A stretch of 64,000 bases of DNA from JARKQH01 sp964631605 (GCA_964631605.1 CAZVYG010000001.1:1-64000); one strand, 5' to 3'; counted from the first letter of the stretch, positions 19,740 through 27,965 are shown. Numbers and translations are program-made. The notes: generated by a model from the sequence alone, not told the origin.

Positions 19740-21161
19740 ATGATCACCACTGCATCCACGGAGAGCTCCAACCTCAAAGCAAACTACAACCTCACCTACG
19801 TCTGGCTCATCTCGTCCGTCGCGGCGATGGGCGGCTTGCTCTTCGGCTGGGACTGGGTGGTCATCGGCGGCGCGAAGCCGTTCTTTCAACGCTACTTCGA
19901 TTTGACCCGCGAGGCGCAGATTGGCTGGGCAAATAGCTGCGCTTTGATCGGCTGCCTGGTGGGCTCGCTCATGGCGGGCGCGTTGAGCGACTGGTTCGGC
20001 CGCAAGCGGCCGTTGATCCTGGCGGCGCTGCTCTTTGCGGTCACCTCCATCGGCAACGGGCTGGCGCACAATTTCACCGTGTTCATCGCGTGGCGCATGT
20101 GGGGCGGCGTCGCCATCGGCTTGGCGTCGAGTTTGTCGCCGATGTATATCTCGGAAGTCGCCCCGGCGCAGATGCGCGGCAAGCTCGTTTCCATCAATCA
20201 GCTCACCATCGTCGTCGGCATTCTCGCGGCGCAGGTGATCAACTGGTATCTCGTCCGGAATCTGCCGGCGGGCGCGACGGATGAATTCATCAAGAACTCG
20301 TGGTTCGGCCAGCAGGGCTGGCGTTGGATGTTCGGCCTGACTGCGGCACCGTCGCTGTTGTTTCTGCTGGGGATGTTCCTCGTGCCGGAAAGCCCGCGTT
20401 GGCTGGCGAAGTTCGGGCGCACGGATCAGGCGCGTGCCGTCTTGAGGAAGATCGGCGGGAACGCGTATGCCGACGCCGCCACCGCGGAGATCCAGTCCAC
20501 GCTTTCCAGCGAGGAAGTGCAGCGCGTACGGTTCGCCGACCTGCTCGACCCACGCATGTTCAAGGTGCTGGTGCTCGGCGTGGGGCTGGCGGTGTTCCAG
20601 CAGTGGTGCGGCATCAACGTGATCTTCAATTACGCCGAGGAGATTTTCAAAGCGGCGGGGTATGACATTTCCAGTGTGCTGCAGAACATCGCGTGGACGG
20701 GATCGGTGAATCTGGTGTTCACCTTCGTGGCGCTGGGAACGGTGGACCGGCTGGGGCGGCGACCGTTGATGCTGTTTGGCGCAGCGGGGCTGGCAGTGAT
20801 CTATGTGGCCATGGGTTTCTGCTACGCGAAAGGCGTGCAAGGCCTGCCCCTGTTGCTGCTCGTGCTCGCGGCGATTGGCTGTTACGCGATGTCGCTGGCG
20901 CCGGTGACCTGGGTCGTGATCTCGGAGATTTTCCCGAATCGCATTCGCGGCGCGGCGATGTCCGTGGCGGTGACGACGCTGTGGATCGCATGCTTCATCC
21001 TGACCTACACCTTCCCGATCCTCAACGCGAAGCTGGGTTCGGCGGGCACGTTCTGGCTGTATGCGGCAATCTGCGTGGTGGGGCTGGTGTGCCTCTTCTT
21101 CAAGCTGCCCGAGACCAAGGGGCAGACGCTGGAGCAGATCGAAAAGGAACTGGTGGATTAA
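19740..21161 (+). CDS. MFS sugar/H+ symporter (XylE/AraE/GalP-like)
   Basis: 473 residues with about twelve hydrophobic segments. It carries the sugar-porter signatures: DWFGRKRPLIL after helix 2, PESPRWLAKFGR before the central loop, DRLGRRPLML in the second half, and PETKGQTLEQIEKEL at the end. Members move xylose, arabinose, galactose or glucose into the cell with protons across the inner membrane (established for the family). The position after the GH59/GH2 operon fits import of the released monosaccharide, perhaps galactose or arabinose (inference). The gene has its own upstream terminator barrier and so is probably transcribed separately. Confidence 0.9.
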   Translation: MITTASTESSNLKANYNLTYVWLISSVAAMGGLLFGWDWVVIGGAKPFFQRYFDLTREAQIGWANSCALIGCLVGSLMAGALSDWFGRKRPLILAALLFAVTSIGNGLAHNFTVFIAWRMWGGVAIGLASSLSPMYISEVAPAQMRGKLVSINQLTIVVGILAAQVINWYLVRNLPAGATDEFIKNSWFGQQGWRWMFGLTAAPSLLFLLGMFLVPESPRWLAKFGRTDQARAVLRKIGGNAYADAATAEIQSTLSSEEVQRVRFADLLDPRMFKVLVLGVGLAVFQQWCGINVIFNYAEEIFKAAGYDISSVLQNIAWTGSVNLVFTFVALGTVDRLGRRPLMLFGAAGLAVIYVAMGFCYAKGVQGLPLLLLVLAAIGCYAMSLAPVTWVVISEIFPNRIRGAAMSVAVTTLWIACFILTYTFPILNAKLGSAGTFWLYAAICVVGLVCLFFKLPETKGQTLEQIEKELVD

Positions 21162-21203
21162 CCGCCCGGAGACACCAGACAAACGCGTCTAGGAAAAAAC
21201 CGA

Positions 21204-21534
21204 ATTGCTGTTGCTGGGTTCGCTGTTGAGTGTGCTGGGCCGGCCGTTGCCGGCCGCCACCGACGAACCGCTAACCCCTCGCTGGCCGCTGGCGCTTCCT
21301 ACTCGACCGCGCGGACGCCGGCGTGGCGGAACAGTGGTCCACGCGGAAGTTGCCAGACACGATCAAGTTGCCCGGCGGCCTGAGCGAACAGGGCGTCGGT
21401 GACCCGGTGACGGCGGATACGAAATGGATCGGGGCATCGTGGACAAGTCCTGGTTCACGGCGCCCGAGTTCGCCGACTACCGCAACCCGGGCAACGTGAA
21501 GGTGCCGTTCTGGCATCAAACAGGGCTTTTCTAA
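21204..21534 (+). pseudogene. Decayed N-terminal fragment of a GH2 glycosidase
   Basis: Three short frames together read as the start of a GH2 protein: a hydrophobic leader (LLLLGSLLSVLGRPLPAA), then WRFLLDRADAGVAEQW and LPDTIKLPGGLSEQGVGD from about 21285, and after a one-base loss near 21434, IVDKSWFTAPEFADYR and NPGNVKVPFW to a stop at 21534. This is the typical first 110 residues of a GH2 sugar-binding domain. At least two frameshifts and loss of everything downstream make it non-functional. The following leftward GNAT gene now ends over its last bases. Confidence 0.7.
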
Positions 21535-22253
21535 GCGCCCGCTTGGGCGGCGGCCTGGACGCCCTCCTGGTATTCCCGGGCCAGGGCGGCGTACCAGACG
21601 GAACTGATCCACTCGCCTTTGACAAACTTGTCCTCGAGGAATTCGCCTTCCTGGCGCATGCCAAGCTGCTCGAGAAACCGCCGCGCGGCGGTGTGGCGGC
21701 TGTCGCAACTGGTGAAGACCCGGTGCAGGCCGATGGTTTGGAAGCAAAAGCCGAGCAAAGCGTCCGCCGCCTCCAAACCGTAGCCCTGCCGCTGGAACGG
21801 CCGGCCCACCAGCAGGTTAAAGGCGGCCTGGCGGCGGTCGGGCCCGGTGAATTCGAGCGTGGCGTAGCCGATCACTTTGGGTTCGTCAAGGCGTTCGAGG
21901 GCGAGGCAGAACGGCTGGTTGGGGGTGGTCAGTCTTACATGCGGGTCGCGTTCGAGCCAGGCCAGCACCCCCGGTTCGTCCAGCGGCTCCCCCTCGGAGA
22001 ACCGGAGCAGTTCCTCGTCGGACATCAGCTCGAGCAAATCCTTCCAGTCGCCCGGCTGGAGCCGGCGCAGACGCAATCGCGGCGTCTCGAGGGGCAGGGG
22101 GATTTTGGTCGAGGCGCCCGGCTGGGCCGGCACGATCAGGCTCTCGTTGCACATCGGGCAGGCCTCGACCCGCCCGGCGCTCTCGCCCGGAAACGAAACG
22201 GTATCGCCACAGGAAGGACACTCGAAATCGAGGAATTGCTCTTCGTTGATCAC
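21531..22253 (-). CDS. GNAT acetyltransferase with N-terminal zinc ribbon
   Basis: 240 residues. The N-terminus has two CxxC knuckles (FECPSCGD and ACPMCNES, residues of about 10-40), a zinc-ribbon pattern also used by other Verrucomicrobia cytoplasmic proteins. Residues of about 55-230 are a RimJ/RimL-type GNAT domain (TPRLRLRRLQPGDW, RPFQRQGYGLEAADALL with the acetyl-CoA loop Q/RxxGxG/A-like QRQGYG, and a C-terminal HRVFTSCDSRHTAARRFLE). It probably acetylates a protein N-terminus or a small amine; the target cannot be read. It lies last in the leftward gene group below the signalling regulator. Confidence 0.82.
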   Translation of the reverse strand: MINEEQFLDFECPSCGDTVSFPGESAGRVEACPMCNESLIVPAQPGASTKIPLPLETPRLRLRRLQPGDWKDLLELMSDEELLRFSEGEPLDEPGVLAWLERDPHVRLTTPNQPFCLALERLDEPKVIGYATLEFTGPDRRQAAFNLLVGRPFQRQGYGLEAADALLGFCFQTIGLHRVFTSCDSRHTAARRFLEQLGMRQEGEFLEDKFVKGEWISSVWYAALAREYQEGVQAAAQAGA

Positions 22254-22381
22254 GAGAGGTGTTTAGGAGGTCCGGCCGGTGGAGTCAAGCGCGGCGCCGC
22301 CGGGCGGGCGCGGGCGATCCGCCCGGTTTTGCCAGCCTGTGGCAGGCCGGGGGGGGCGTTGAAGCGCGGCCAGGGCGGGCC

Positions 22382-22780
22382 CTATTTATCCTTCTTGCCG
22401 AAGAACCCGGACTTGGATTCGCCTTCGCGTTGGCGCACCTTGAGCTGGCCGAGGATGGCGTGCCACCCGATGTAGATTTTATGCCACTGGCTTTCGAGAT
22501 TGCGGAGGATGCCCTCGTTCATTTCGCTGAGATAACGGAGCGAGGGGGCGTTGCCGACGAGGGTATGGATTTCCTCGCGGTTGGGGGAGGCCACCTCGAC
22601 GGCCGAGAGAATCAGCTCCAGTTCCTGGACCAACAGACTCTTGACCTCGAGAAACTGCATTTCATCCTCGGGATCGAACTTTTTGGCCCGGGCCAGGTTC
22701 ATGAAGTTGTTGAACTGTTTCCAGCACTCGAGGTAGTTCTCCATCTGCTGGATCAGGTGGTCTATTTTGATGGCGCTCAT
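22382..22780 (-). CDS. Hypothetical alpha-helical protein in the roadblock signalling cluster
   Basis: 132 residues, no family recognised. It is charged and almost wholly helical by appearance (IDHLIQQMENYLECWKQFNNF, EVKSLLVQELELILSAVEV), with a lysine-rich tail (SGFFGKKDK). There is no signal peptide or membrane segment. It lies 9 nt after the 100-residue roadblock-like gene on the same strand, so it is probably co-transcribed and may act as a scaffold or partner for that system (inference). Confidence 0.7.
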   Translation of the reverse strand: MSAIKIDHLIQQMENYLECWKQFNNFMNLARAKKFDPEDEMQFLEVKSLLVQELELILSAVEVASPNREEIHTLVGNAPSLRYLSEMNEGILRNLESQWHKIYIGWHAILGQLKVRQREGESKSGFFGKKDK

Positions 22781-22789
22781 AGGCGTGGA

Positions 22790-23092
22790 TTAGTTGACGG
22801 GCGAATCGGTGGTTTTCGGTGCCAGGAAGATCACGGCGCCGCCGCGCAGCTCGCGGGCGGAGATTTTCAGAGTGGGATAATGGATGACGAGCTCAGACAG
22901 CGGCAAGTGCGCCGCCGCAGCCTCGCGAAAGCCCGTGAGAACGTTCCGGGCGATCTCTTTGGCCAACTCGGCCGGAAAACTCGAAGGCAGGGTCCCGGCC
23001 AGCAGGGCGCCGCTGCGGTCCACGGTGAACGAGCCCGCGGGCAGCCGCAGGAGGTTGGGCGAGGACTTGTTAAACAGGTTCAGGAGTCCCAT
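22790..23092 (-). CDS. Small roadblock/LC7-like protein
   Basis: 100 residues from an ATG at 23092 that overlaps the end of the response-regulator gene by 13 nt. A short head (MGLLNLFNK) is followed by a compact alpha/beta unit (LPAGSFTVDRSGALLAGTLP, LAKEIARNVLTGFREA, LSELVIHYPTLKISARELRG, GAVIFLAP) whose strand-helix order looks like a roadblock/LC7 or profilin-like fold. This is an inference from pattern only. Such proteins often regulate Ras-like GTPases such as MglA. The overlap with the regulator points to coupled expression. Confidence 0.65.
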   Translation of the reverse strand: MGLLNLFNKSSPNLLRLPAGSFTVDRSGALLAGTLPSSFPAELAKEIARNVLTGFREAAAAHLPLSELVIHYPTLKISARELRGGAVIFLAPKTTDSPVN

Positions 23093-24144
23093 AACGCAAA
23101 GACCTTCTTGCTTAACTCGCGAATTTCCTCGACCGGGACGGTGTTTTTCCACCCGACACAAAAGTCCATCTTGCCGTGACGCGCGAGCGTGACCTGGCGC
23201 TGGGGTCCGGTGCCTTCGATCTGTTCGAGCGGGCCGACCTGCAGGCGTTCGCCCAGGGCGCGGAAGTTCTCAAGGCACTGGCGGGACCAGGCCCCGATCC
23301 GTTTGGGATTCTCCAGACCGCGGTTGACCTGATGTTTGCTGTCGCCGTTGCGCGCCAGCAGAAACTCGATGCCCTCGATTTGGGACAATGCCGCCAGCGG
23401 CGAATCGTCCGCCTTGGCCGGAGCTGTTTCCGCCTGGCCGCGGGATTCGTCCAGAATCTGGGCGCACTCCAGCAGCAAAGCGTTGTACGGCTTGAAAATG
23501 GTCCGGGGCCGGTCCGGCTCCGCCGGCAGGGTTTCAAAGGTGCCCGCATGCCAGGCAAAGATTTTCTGAAAAGCCGGTTCGCCCCGAAGTTCGCCGGTCT
23601 CCGCGTCCACGACTTCCCCGTCCAAAATCCAGATTTTGCCCGTGAGCGCGCCGTTGGTGATGCGCAGCAGCGAGGAACTCTGCGACATGCACTCCAGTTG
23701 GATGATGTCCACCAGGCTCTTGCTTTGCACGCCACGAAAGCCGGTTTCGACCTCCTGCCCCAGCAACGATTCAAGGCATTCCTGGAACAGCTTGATCTCC
23801 TGCTCATTGGTGGGTTTGTACCAGAATTGGTCAATCCCCAGCGCGTAGGCCCGCGTGCGGAATTGCTCGTCCTGCACCGCTGTAATGGCCACGGTTCGCA
23901 TCTGGGGATATTTGCGGCGCACGATCGAAAGCACCTGCAACCCGTCCATCTTGGGCATCTTCAGGTCACAAATGAGCAGGCGGTAAGCCCGGTCCTCGAG
24001 CATCACCATGGCCCGCGAGCCTGTGGTGGCGGTGTCAACTTCCGGTTTGCTCGGCAACTGGGAGACCAGCTCGCGATAGGTCTCCAGGAAATCCGGGTTA
24101 TCATCCACCAGCAGAACTCTGTGTTGTTTTTCGATCTTACTCAC
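23080..24144 (-). CDS. Response regulator with REC, DUF4388 and roadblock-like domains
   Basis: 354 residues. Residues 8-125 form a CheY-like receiver with acidic pair LLVDD, phospho-acceptor Asp60 (LLICDLKMPKMDG) and the Lys of WYKPT. Residues of about 135-225 match DUF4388 (PatA N-terminal type: SLVDIIQLECMSQSS, GKIWILDGEVVDAETGELRG, FETLP). The last 100 residues look like an MglB-type roadblock domain (IEGIEFLLARNGD, LGERLQVGPLEQIEGTG, EEIRELSKKVFALW). No DNA-binding domain is present, so output is probably through protein contacts with the GTPase system encoded divergently at 26801. The cognate kinase is not in the window. Confidence 0.82.
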   Translation of the reverse strand: MSKIEKQHRVLLVDDNPDFLETYRELVSQLPSKPEVDTATTGSRAMVMLEDRAYRLLICDLKMPKMDGLQVLSIVRRKYPQMRTVAITAVQDEQFRTRAYALGIDQFWYKPTNEQEIKLFQECLESLLGQEVETGFRGVQSKSLVDIIQLECMSQSSSLLRITNGALTGKIWILDGEVVDAETGELRGEPAFQKIFAWHAGTFETLPAEPDRPRTIFKPYNALLLECAQILDESRGQAETAPAKADDSPLAALSQIEGIEFLLARNGDSKHQVNRGLENPKRIGAWSRQCLENFRALGERLQVGPLEQIEGTGPQRQVTLARHGKMDFCVGWKNTVPVEEIRELSKKVFALWDS

Positions 24145-24680
24145 TGCGAAATCTGCAAAATAAGCACGATTTTACCTTTGCCTGGCGGTCTTGATAGCAA
24201 ACGGCGTTCCTTTTTGGCGAGGGACCCTAAGATTTCGCTCAAAGGCCATCCCAAGATCGCCGGTGACATTTGCATCTCGGAAGCAGCCTGCGCGCCAAAG
24301 ACTTTAGGGGCCTGGGTTTGCGCGGCTACGACGCCCCACCCTCCCAACCCCATTGAAACGCGGCTGTTGCCCATGCCGAAGCGGCTGAAATGTCGGTGAA
24401 ACGGGCAAACCCAAGACAGCGCAGTCCACTCCTGGGACAAAATCATGGGCCGTTGCGCCCCTGCAGCAGTCCGGAAAAGGCCGCCCCACGGTGTTTTGTC
24501 GCCCGGCAGAGGGCTCCGGGTGGGAATGCGAAGGGCGGGCCGGGCTTCTGCCGCCCGCCGCGCCTTTTGCGAGTGCGGCGGCCCCGGGGAGAGCCACCCG
24601 GGACGGCCCGACAGCCACGGCAAAGGCCCTCGGTGCAGGGATGTGGCGCAAGCGAAGGGTTTTTTCACCGAAAGCCAGGG

Positions 24681-24695
24681 TGGCATGCTTTCTGC
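24681..24695 (+). promoter_or_regulatory. Sigma54-like -24/-12 promoter motif
   Basis: TGGCATG-CTTT-CTGC keeps the essential GG-N10-GC spacing and fits the TGGCAC-N5-TTGC consensus except at two positions. It would place the transcript start near 24706, upstream of the stem-rich leader of the 24900 gene. One 15-base match can occur by chance. Confidence 0.35.
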
Positions 24696-24756
24696 GCCAT
24701 GGGCACGCCGGAATCAGTTCAACCATCAATTGAATGAATCGTGCGCTGAGAATTCA

Positions 24757-24855
24757 GTCGGGTGGCACTCCGGGCAGGACTACCGCGGTGCGGCACCCGA
24801 CGCTTTTCGGGTCGAACCCTTGGCCGGAAGCACGGCTGGCGGAGGGTTCCAATGA
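24757..24855 (+). promoter_or_regulatory. Structured 5' leader candidate with alternative hairpins
   Basis: Bases 24757-24768 pair with 24788-24801 (12 bp with a 2-base bulge). The segment CACCCGAC at the 3' side of that stem can instead pair with TCGGGT at 24807-24812, forming a mutually exclusive hairpin. A third stem joins GAACCCT (from about 24814) with AGGGTTC (ending near 24851), with an inner GCCG/CGGC. It matches no riboswitch class that I recognise. Confidence 0.4.
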
Positions 24856-24899
24856 CCCCAATTCATGCAAAAGGCTCGATTCCTTAAACGAACCATAAC

Positions 24900-26795
24900 A
24901 TGTTAGGCTTCTTCAGAAACCTTTGGCACAAACCGCAGGAAACTGCGAGGGAACAGCAGGAAACACGCAGCGCGAATCCGAGCTCGTCTGGACCGGCCGT
25001 GCCCACGCACAGGCCGGCCCCCACAAACGCGTCAGGGGTGCGCCCGGCGGGCGGGACGGCGCCGGTGACTCGTGCGGGGCGGGGCGTCGAGGTTTCGGTA
25101 AAGGCCATACTCGAGGTTTTGCCGCTGGAGTTGCAGCCGCGCGTTTGTCAGAAGGAAGTCGGGGGTATGGCGATCTGCATCCCCTTGGAGAAGGTCCTCG
25201 CCCAGCTTTCACGCGGCGCCGTGCGTATCACCTTCGGAGAGCTCCGCCAGGCCGCGCCGGGCGTGTTTAGCCCGGAGCCGGATCGGGACAAGGTGATGGT
25301 CGGGTTGCCCCTTTCCGAGATTGTGCCTCGCCTGAACCCGGCTTTGATCCAGCGCCGGCGAGTCCAACGCAGCATCGAGGTGCCGGCGGATATCAGCAGT
25401 CCGTTTGACGCCCAGGGCGAGGCCCTGGTTTTCTCGGTCGGCCCCACCAAGCCCTCGCAGCCCGCCACCCCCCAATTGCCACCGGCCCGCCCGGCGGCCG
25501 CTCCCGAAGAGGCCGACCGCCCCGAAACCGAAGCCAATGTGCCGGGGCGGCTTTCATTCTCCTTGTCTCCCATTGCCCCCGAGCCAGCCACGCCGCGCCC
25601 ACCGGCGGACCGCGCCACTCCACCCGCCGCTCCCAAACCGCCCCCCGCCCCGCCAGCGATCAGCCGGCCCCAACCGCCGCCGTTGGCAGTGCCGGAAACG
25701 CCGTCACCCGAGTTCAGGGTGTCGCTGCCCAAGACCCCCGTGCCGATTCAGCGTGCCGAAGCCCCACCGGCTTCGCCGCCCGCCAAGGCACCGATGGCCA
25801 TCAAGTTCCCAACCAGTGCCGAACCGCCGGTCAACGGCCGCACCGTAACGCCGCCCGCGCCTTCAGCAGCCCCTCTTCCTCCCCCCGAGCCCGCGGCTTA
25901 CAACCCCGCTCCAACTGCCGGGCAGGGAGCACCGGAACCGCCAGCCGCCGACGGAGCCCAACACGAGCCCATCGCGATCCGGCTCAGCGAACTGGCCGAT
26001 GCCTGGCCCGAGGAAATTCGCAAAGAGATTCTGTTAATGAATCTGGTTGAAGCCGAGGTCGAACTGCCCTACGCCGCCATCGAGGAGGCCCTTCGGCACG
26101 GACGCATTGCCTTCTCCTGGAAAACCCTGCGGTCCTGGGTCAAGCCCGCCGCCCCCGCCGTAGCCTCCCCGCGCGACAGCTTGGTGCTGGAGATGCCTTT
26201 GAAAGTAGTGGCGCCCCTGTTCCTCGAGCGGCAGCGGCGCCTGGCCAAACCGCAGCCCAAGGTGACGGTGGATGAGGACATCCCCAACCTGTTCTTCGGT
26301 TTCCCACAGCCGGAATCCGCGCCAAGGGGCGCCGGCGCCAAGCCGGAGGATACGAATTTCTATGTCTGGGACGACACTTCCGAGGTCGCACGCGTGGATG
26401 CGACTCAGGAGAAGCGTCCCACCCCAGGCACGAAGTTTGTGGCCAAATACGCCACGCCCAATGAAGTGGTTTCCCGCGCCGCCGGCCTGGACGGCGTCGC
26501 CGGCGCGCTCGTGGCCCTGCCTGACGGCCTCATGGTCGCCAGCCGCCTGGCCCCGGATATGAACGGCGACACGCTCGCCGCCTTCCTGCCGCATATCTTC
26601 GGCAAGGTGAGTCAGTGCACCAAGGAGCTGCGCATGGGCGAACTGAACAACCTCAACTTCACGGTTGGCAACGTCCCATGGAAGATTTTCCGCGTCAACG
26701 CCATCTTCTTCGCCGCGTTCGGTCGCGCCGGCCAACCTCTGCCCACGGCTCAACTGGCGGCGCTGGCGGCGGAACTCGACCGCAAACCCAAATAA
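24900..26795 (+). CDS. Proline-rich protein with duplicated unnamed domain and C-terminal roadblock/LC7 domain
   Basis: 631 residues, start ATG 24900, no signal peptide. Residues of about 62-152 and 356-447 are two copies of one domain. Each has a helix-rich start (ILEVLPLELQ / LADAWPEEIR), a strand block (AICIPLEKVLAQLSRGAVRI / EVELPYAAIEEALRHGRIAF), an LR turn and a final LPL/MPL-x-V/I strand before a basic end. Residues of about 175-350 are a Pro/Ala-rich disordered linker. Residues of about 517-628 form a roadblock/LC7 domain (EVVSRAAGLDGVAGALVALPDG, VPWKIFRVNAIFFAAFGR). The MglA gene begins 5 nt after the stop, so this is probably an MglB-like GTPase regulator or adaptor (inference). Confidence 0.8.
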   Translation: MLGFFRNLWHKPQETAREQQETRSANPSSSGPAVPTHRPAPTNASGVRPAGGTAPVTRAGRGVEVSVKAILEVLPLELQPRVCQKEVGGMAICIPLEKVLAQLSRGAVRITFGELRQAAPGVFSPEPDRDKVMVGLPLSEIVPRLNPALIQRRRVQRSIEVPADISSPFDAQGEALVFSVGPTKPSQPATPQLPPARPAAAPEEADRPETEANVPGRLSFSLSPIAPEPATPRPPADRATPPAAPKPPPAPPAISRPQPPPLAVPETPSPEFRVSLPKTPVPIQRAEAPPASPPAKAPMAIKFPTSAEPPVNGRTVTPPAPSAAPLPPPEPAAYNPAPTAGQGAPEPPAADGAQHEPIAIRLSELADAWPEEIRKEILLMNLVEAEVELPYAAIEEALRHGRIAFSWKTLRSWVKPAAPAVASPRDSLVLEMPLKVVAPLFLERQRRLAKPQPKVTVDEDIPNLFFGFPQPESAPRGAGAKPEDTNFYVWDDTSEVARVDATQEKRPTPGTKFVAKYATPNEVVSRAAGLDGVAGALVALPDGLMVASRLAPDMNGDTLAAFLPHIFGKVSQCTKELRMGELNNLNFTVGNVPWKIFRVNAIFFAAFGRAGQPLPTAQLAALAAELDRKPK

Positions 26796-26800
26796 ATCTT

Positions 26801-27415
26801 ATGGCAATCATCAATCAAGCAACCAAAGAGCTGCAGGTCAAAATCGTCTATTACGGACCCGCCATGTGCGGCAAGACGACCAACCTGGTGCAAATCCATG
26901 ACCACGTCCAGACAGCGGCCGGGAACAAGGGCAAGCTGGTCTCCCTGGCCACCAGCTCGGACCGCACGTTGTTTTTCGACTTCCTCCCCATCGAGGCCAT
27001 GTCCATCAAGGGCTTCAAAACCAAGTTCCAGCTCTACACCGTGCCGGGCCAGGTCATCTACAACACCACCCGCCAGCTCGTGCTCCGCGGGGTGGACGGG
27101 ATTGTGTTCGTCGCGGATTCGCAATACGACAAGATGGCCGAAAACGTCGAGAGCTTCAGCAACCTCGAGGAAAACCTCAAGTCGCTGAAGCTGAACCTGG
27201 CCGACATTCCCTACGTGCTGCAATACAACAAGCGGGACCTGCCGAACGTGGCGCCGGTCGAATACCTCGAGTTCCTGCTCAATAATCGCGAGGTGCAGGT
27301 TCCCTCCTTCTCCTCGGTGGCGCACAAGTGCGAGGGGGTATTCGAGTCGCTGAACATGATCACCCGCATGCTCCTGCACAAGTTTGTGAGCCGCGGCACC
27401 CCGCAATACGCCTGA
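26801..27415 (+). CDS. mglA: MglA-type Ras-like GTPase
   Basis: 204 residues, start ATG 26801 directly after the upstream gene. The P-loop GPAMCGKT (19-26), the MglA-specific TVPGQ (80-84, in place of the DxxG switch), TSSDRTLFFDFLP and NKRD (143-146) identify the MglA family. In Myxococcus MglA cycles between GTP and GDP under control of the roadblock protein MglB and sets cell polarity; in other phyla roles are less clear. Here it is sandwiched between two roadblock-domain proteins, so its regulators are encoded with it. No gliding or type IV pilus motor genes are in the window. Confidence 0.92.
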   Translation: MAIINQATKELQVKIVYYGPAMCGKTTNLVQIHDHVQTAAGNKGKLVSLATSSDRTLFFDFLPIEAMSIKGFKTKFQLYTVPGQVIYNTTRQLVLRGVDGIVFVADSQYDKMAENVESFSNLEENLKSLKLNLADIPYVLQYNKRDLPNVAPVEYLEFLLNNREVQVPSFSSVAHKCEGVFESLNMITRMLLHKFVSRGTPQYA

Positions 27416-27424
27416 GCTCCGGTC

Positions 27425-27910
27425 ATGGCCACCCTCCCCCAACTGCTCGAGGAGGACATCCAGCAACTCGACGACGGGTTGCGGGTGCTGCTCGAGAAGA
27501 CCGACGCCACCACGGCGCTGCTCATTGACCAGGGCGGCTTCCTCCTGACCAGCCAGGGGGATGCCCGGCACTTCGACCTCACCACCATTGCGGCGCTGGC
27601 CTCGGGAGCCTACCTGGCCACTCAAACCATCGCCGGGCTGGTGCATGAAACCAATTTCAGCAGCATTTATCAGCAGGGCGAACAATACAGCCTCTACGCC
27701 CAGCGGGTGGACGACTACTGCATCCTGGTGGTCATCTTCAAAGCCCAGGTGAGCGTCGGCCTGGTCAAATACTATGCCGCCCCGGCCGTCGAGTTCATTT
27801 CCCGCCAAATGGCGATTGCCCAGGAACGGGACCCCAATGCCAGCCTCGACCTCTCGGTGCTGAACGTCGCCGACACACGAGACCTCTTCAAACGGCGCGA
27901 CGGCTCCTGA
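27425..27910 (+). CDS. MglB-like roadblock/LC7 domain protein
   Basis: 161 residues, 9 nt after mglA. The core shows the roadblock pattern: TTALLIDQGGFLLTSQGD, FDLTTIAALASGAYLATQTIA, SIYQQGEQYSLYAQRVDDYCILVVIF, VGLVKYYAAPAVEFI. MglB homologues act as GAPs or localisation factors for MglA (established in Myxococcus and Thermus). A C-terminal extension (DLSVLNVADTRDLFKRR) could be a binding peptide (inference). A strong hairpin follows the stop. Confidence 0.87.
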   Translation: MATLPQLLEEDIQQLDDGLRVLLEKTDATTALLIDQGGFLLTSQGDARHFDLTTIAALASGAYLATQTIAGLVHETNFSSIYQQGEQYSLYAQRVDDYCILVVIFKAQVSVGLVKYYAAPAVEFISRQMAIAQERDPNASLDLSVLNVADTRDLFKRRDGS

Positions 27911-27918
27911 TTTTGGCG

Positions 27919-27965
27919 CGCTGAAGCGTTAACTCGGGGTGCGGCGACACCCCCACGCTTCAGCG
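27919..27965 (+). terminator. Long nested hairpin after the MglA/MglB genes
   Basis: CGCTGAAGCGT (27919-27929) pairs perfectly with ACGCTTCAGCG (27955-27965), and inside it GGGGTG pairs with CACCCC around CGGCGA. No T-run follows. It may stop transcription, protect the mRNA end, or be a copy of a dispersed palindromic repeat. Confidence 0.5.

Larger units (their letters stand above)
24145..24899. other. 755-bp divergent intergenic region
   Basis: This is the control region between the leftward regulator operon and the rightward roadblock/MglA operon. Several short open frames cross it but none has protein-like composition or a family match. The part nearest the rightward genes holds a sigma54-like motif (24681-24695) and a run of stems (24757-24855); in the left part (24145-24680) I see nothing I can name. 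Confidence 0.6.

Noticed and set aside
24445..24855. 136-codon plus frame in the divergent control region
   Set aside because: No conserved motif; it overlaps the sigma54-like motif and stem-rich leader.
24757..24855. Possible cyclic di-GMP (GEMM) riboswitch
   Set aside because: The conserved GEMM core bases and tetraloop receptor are absent; only the stem-rich look is shared.
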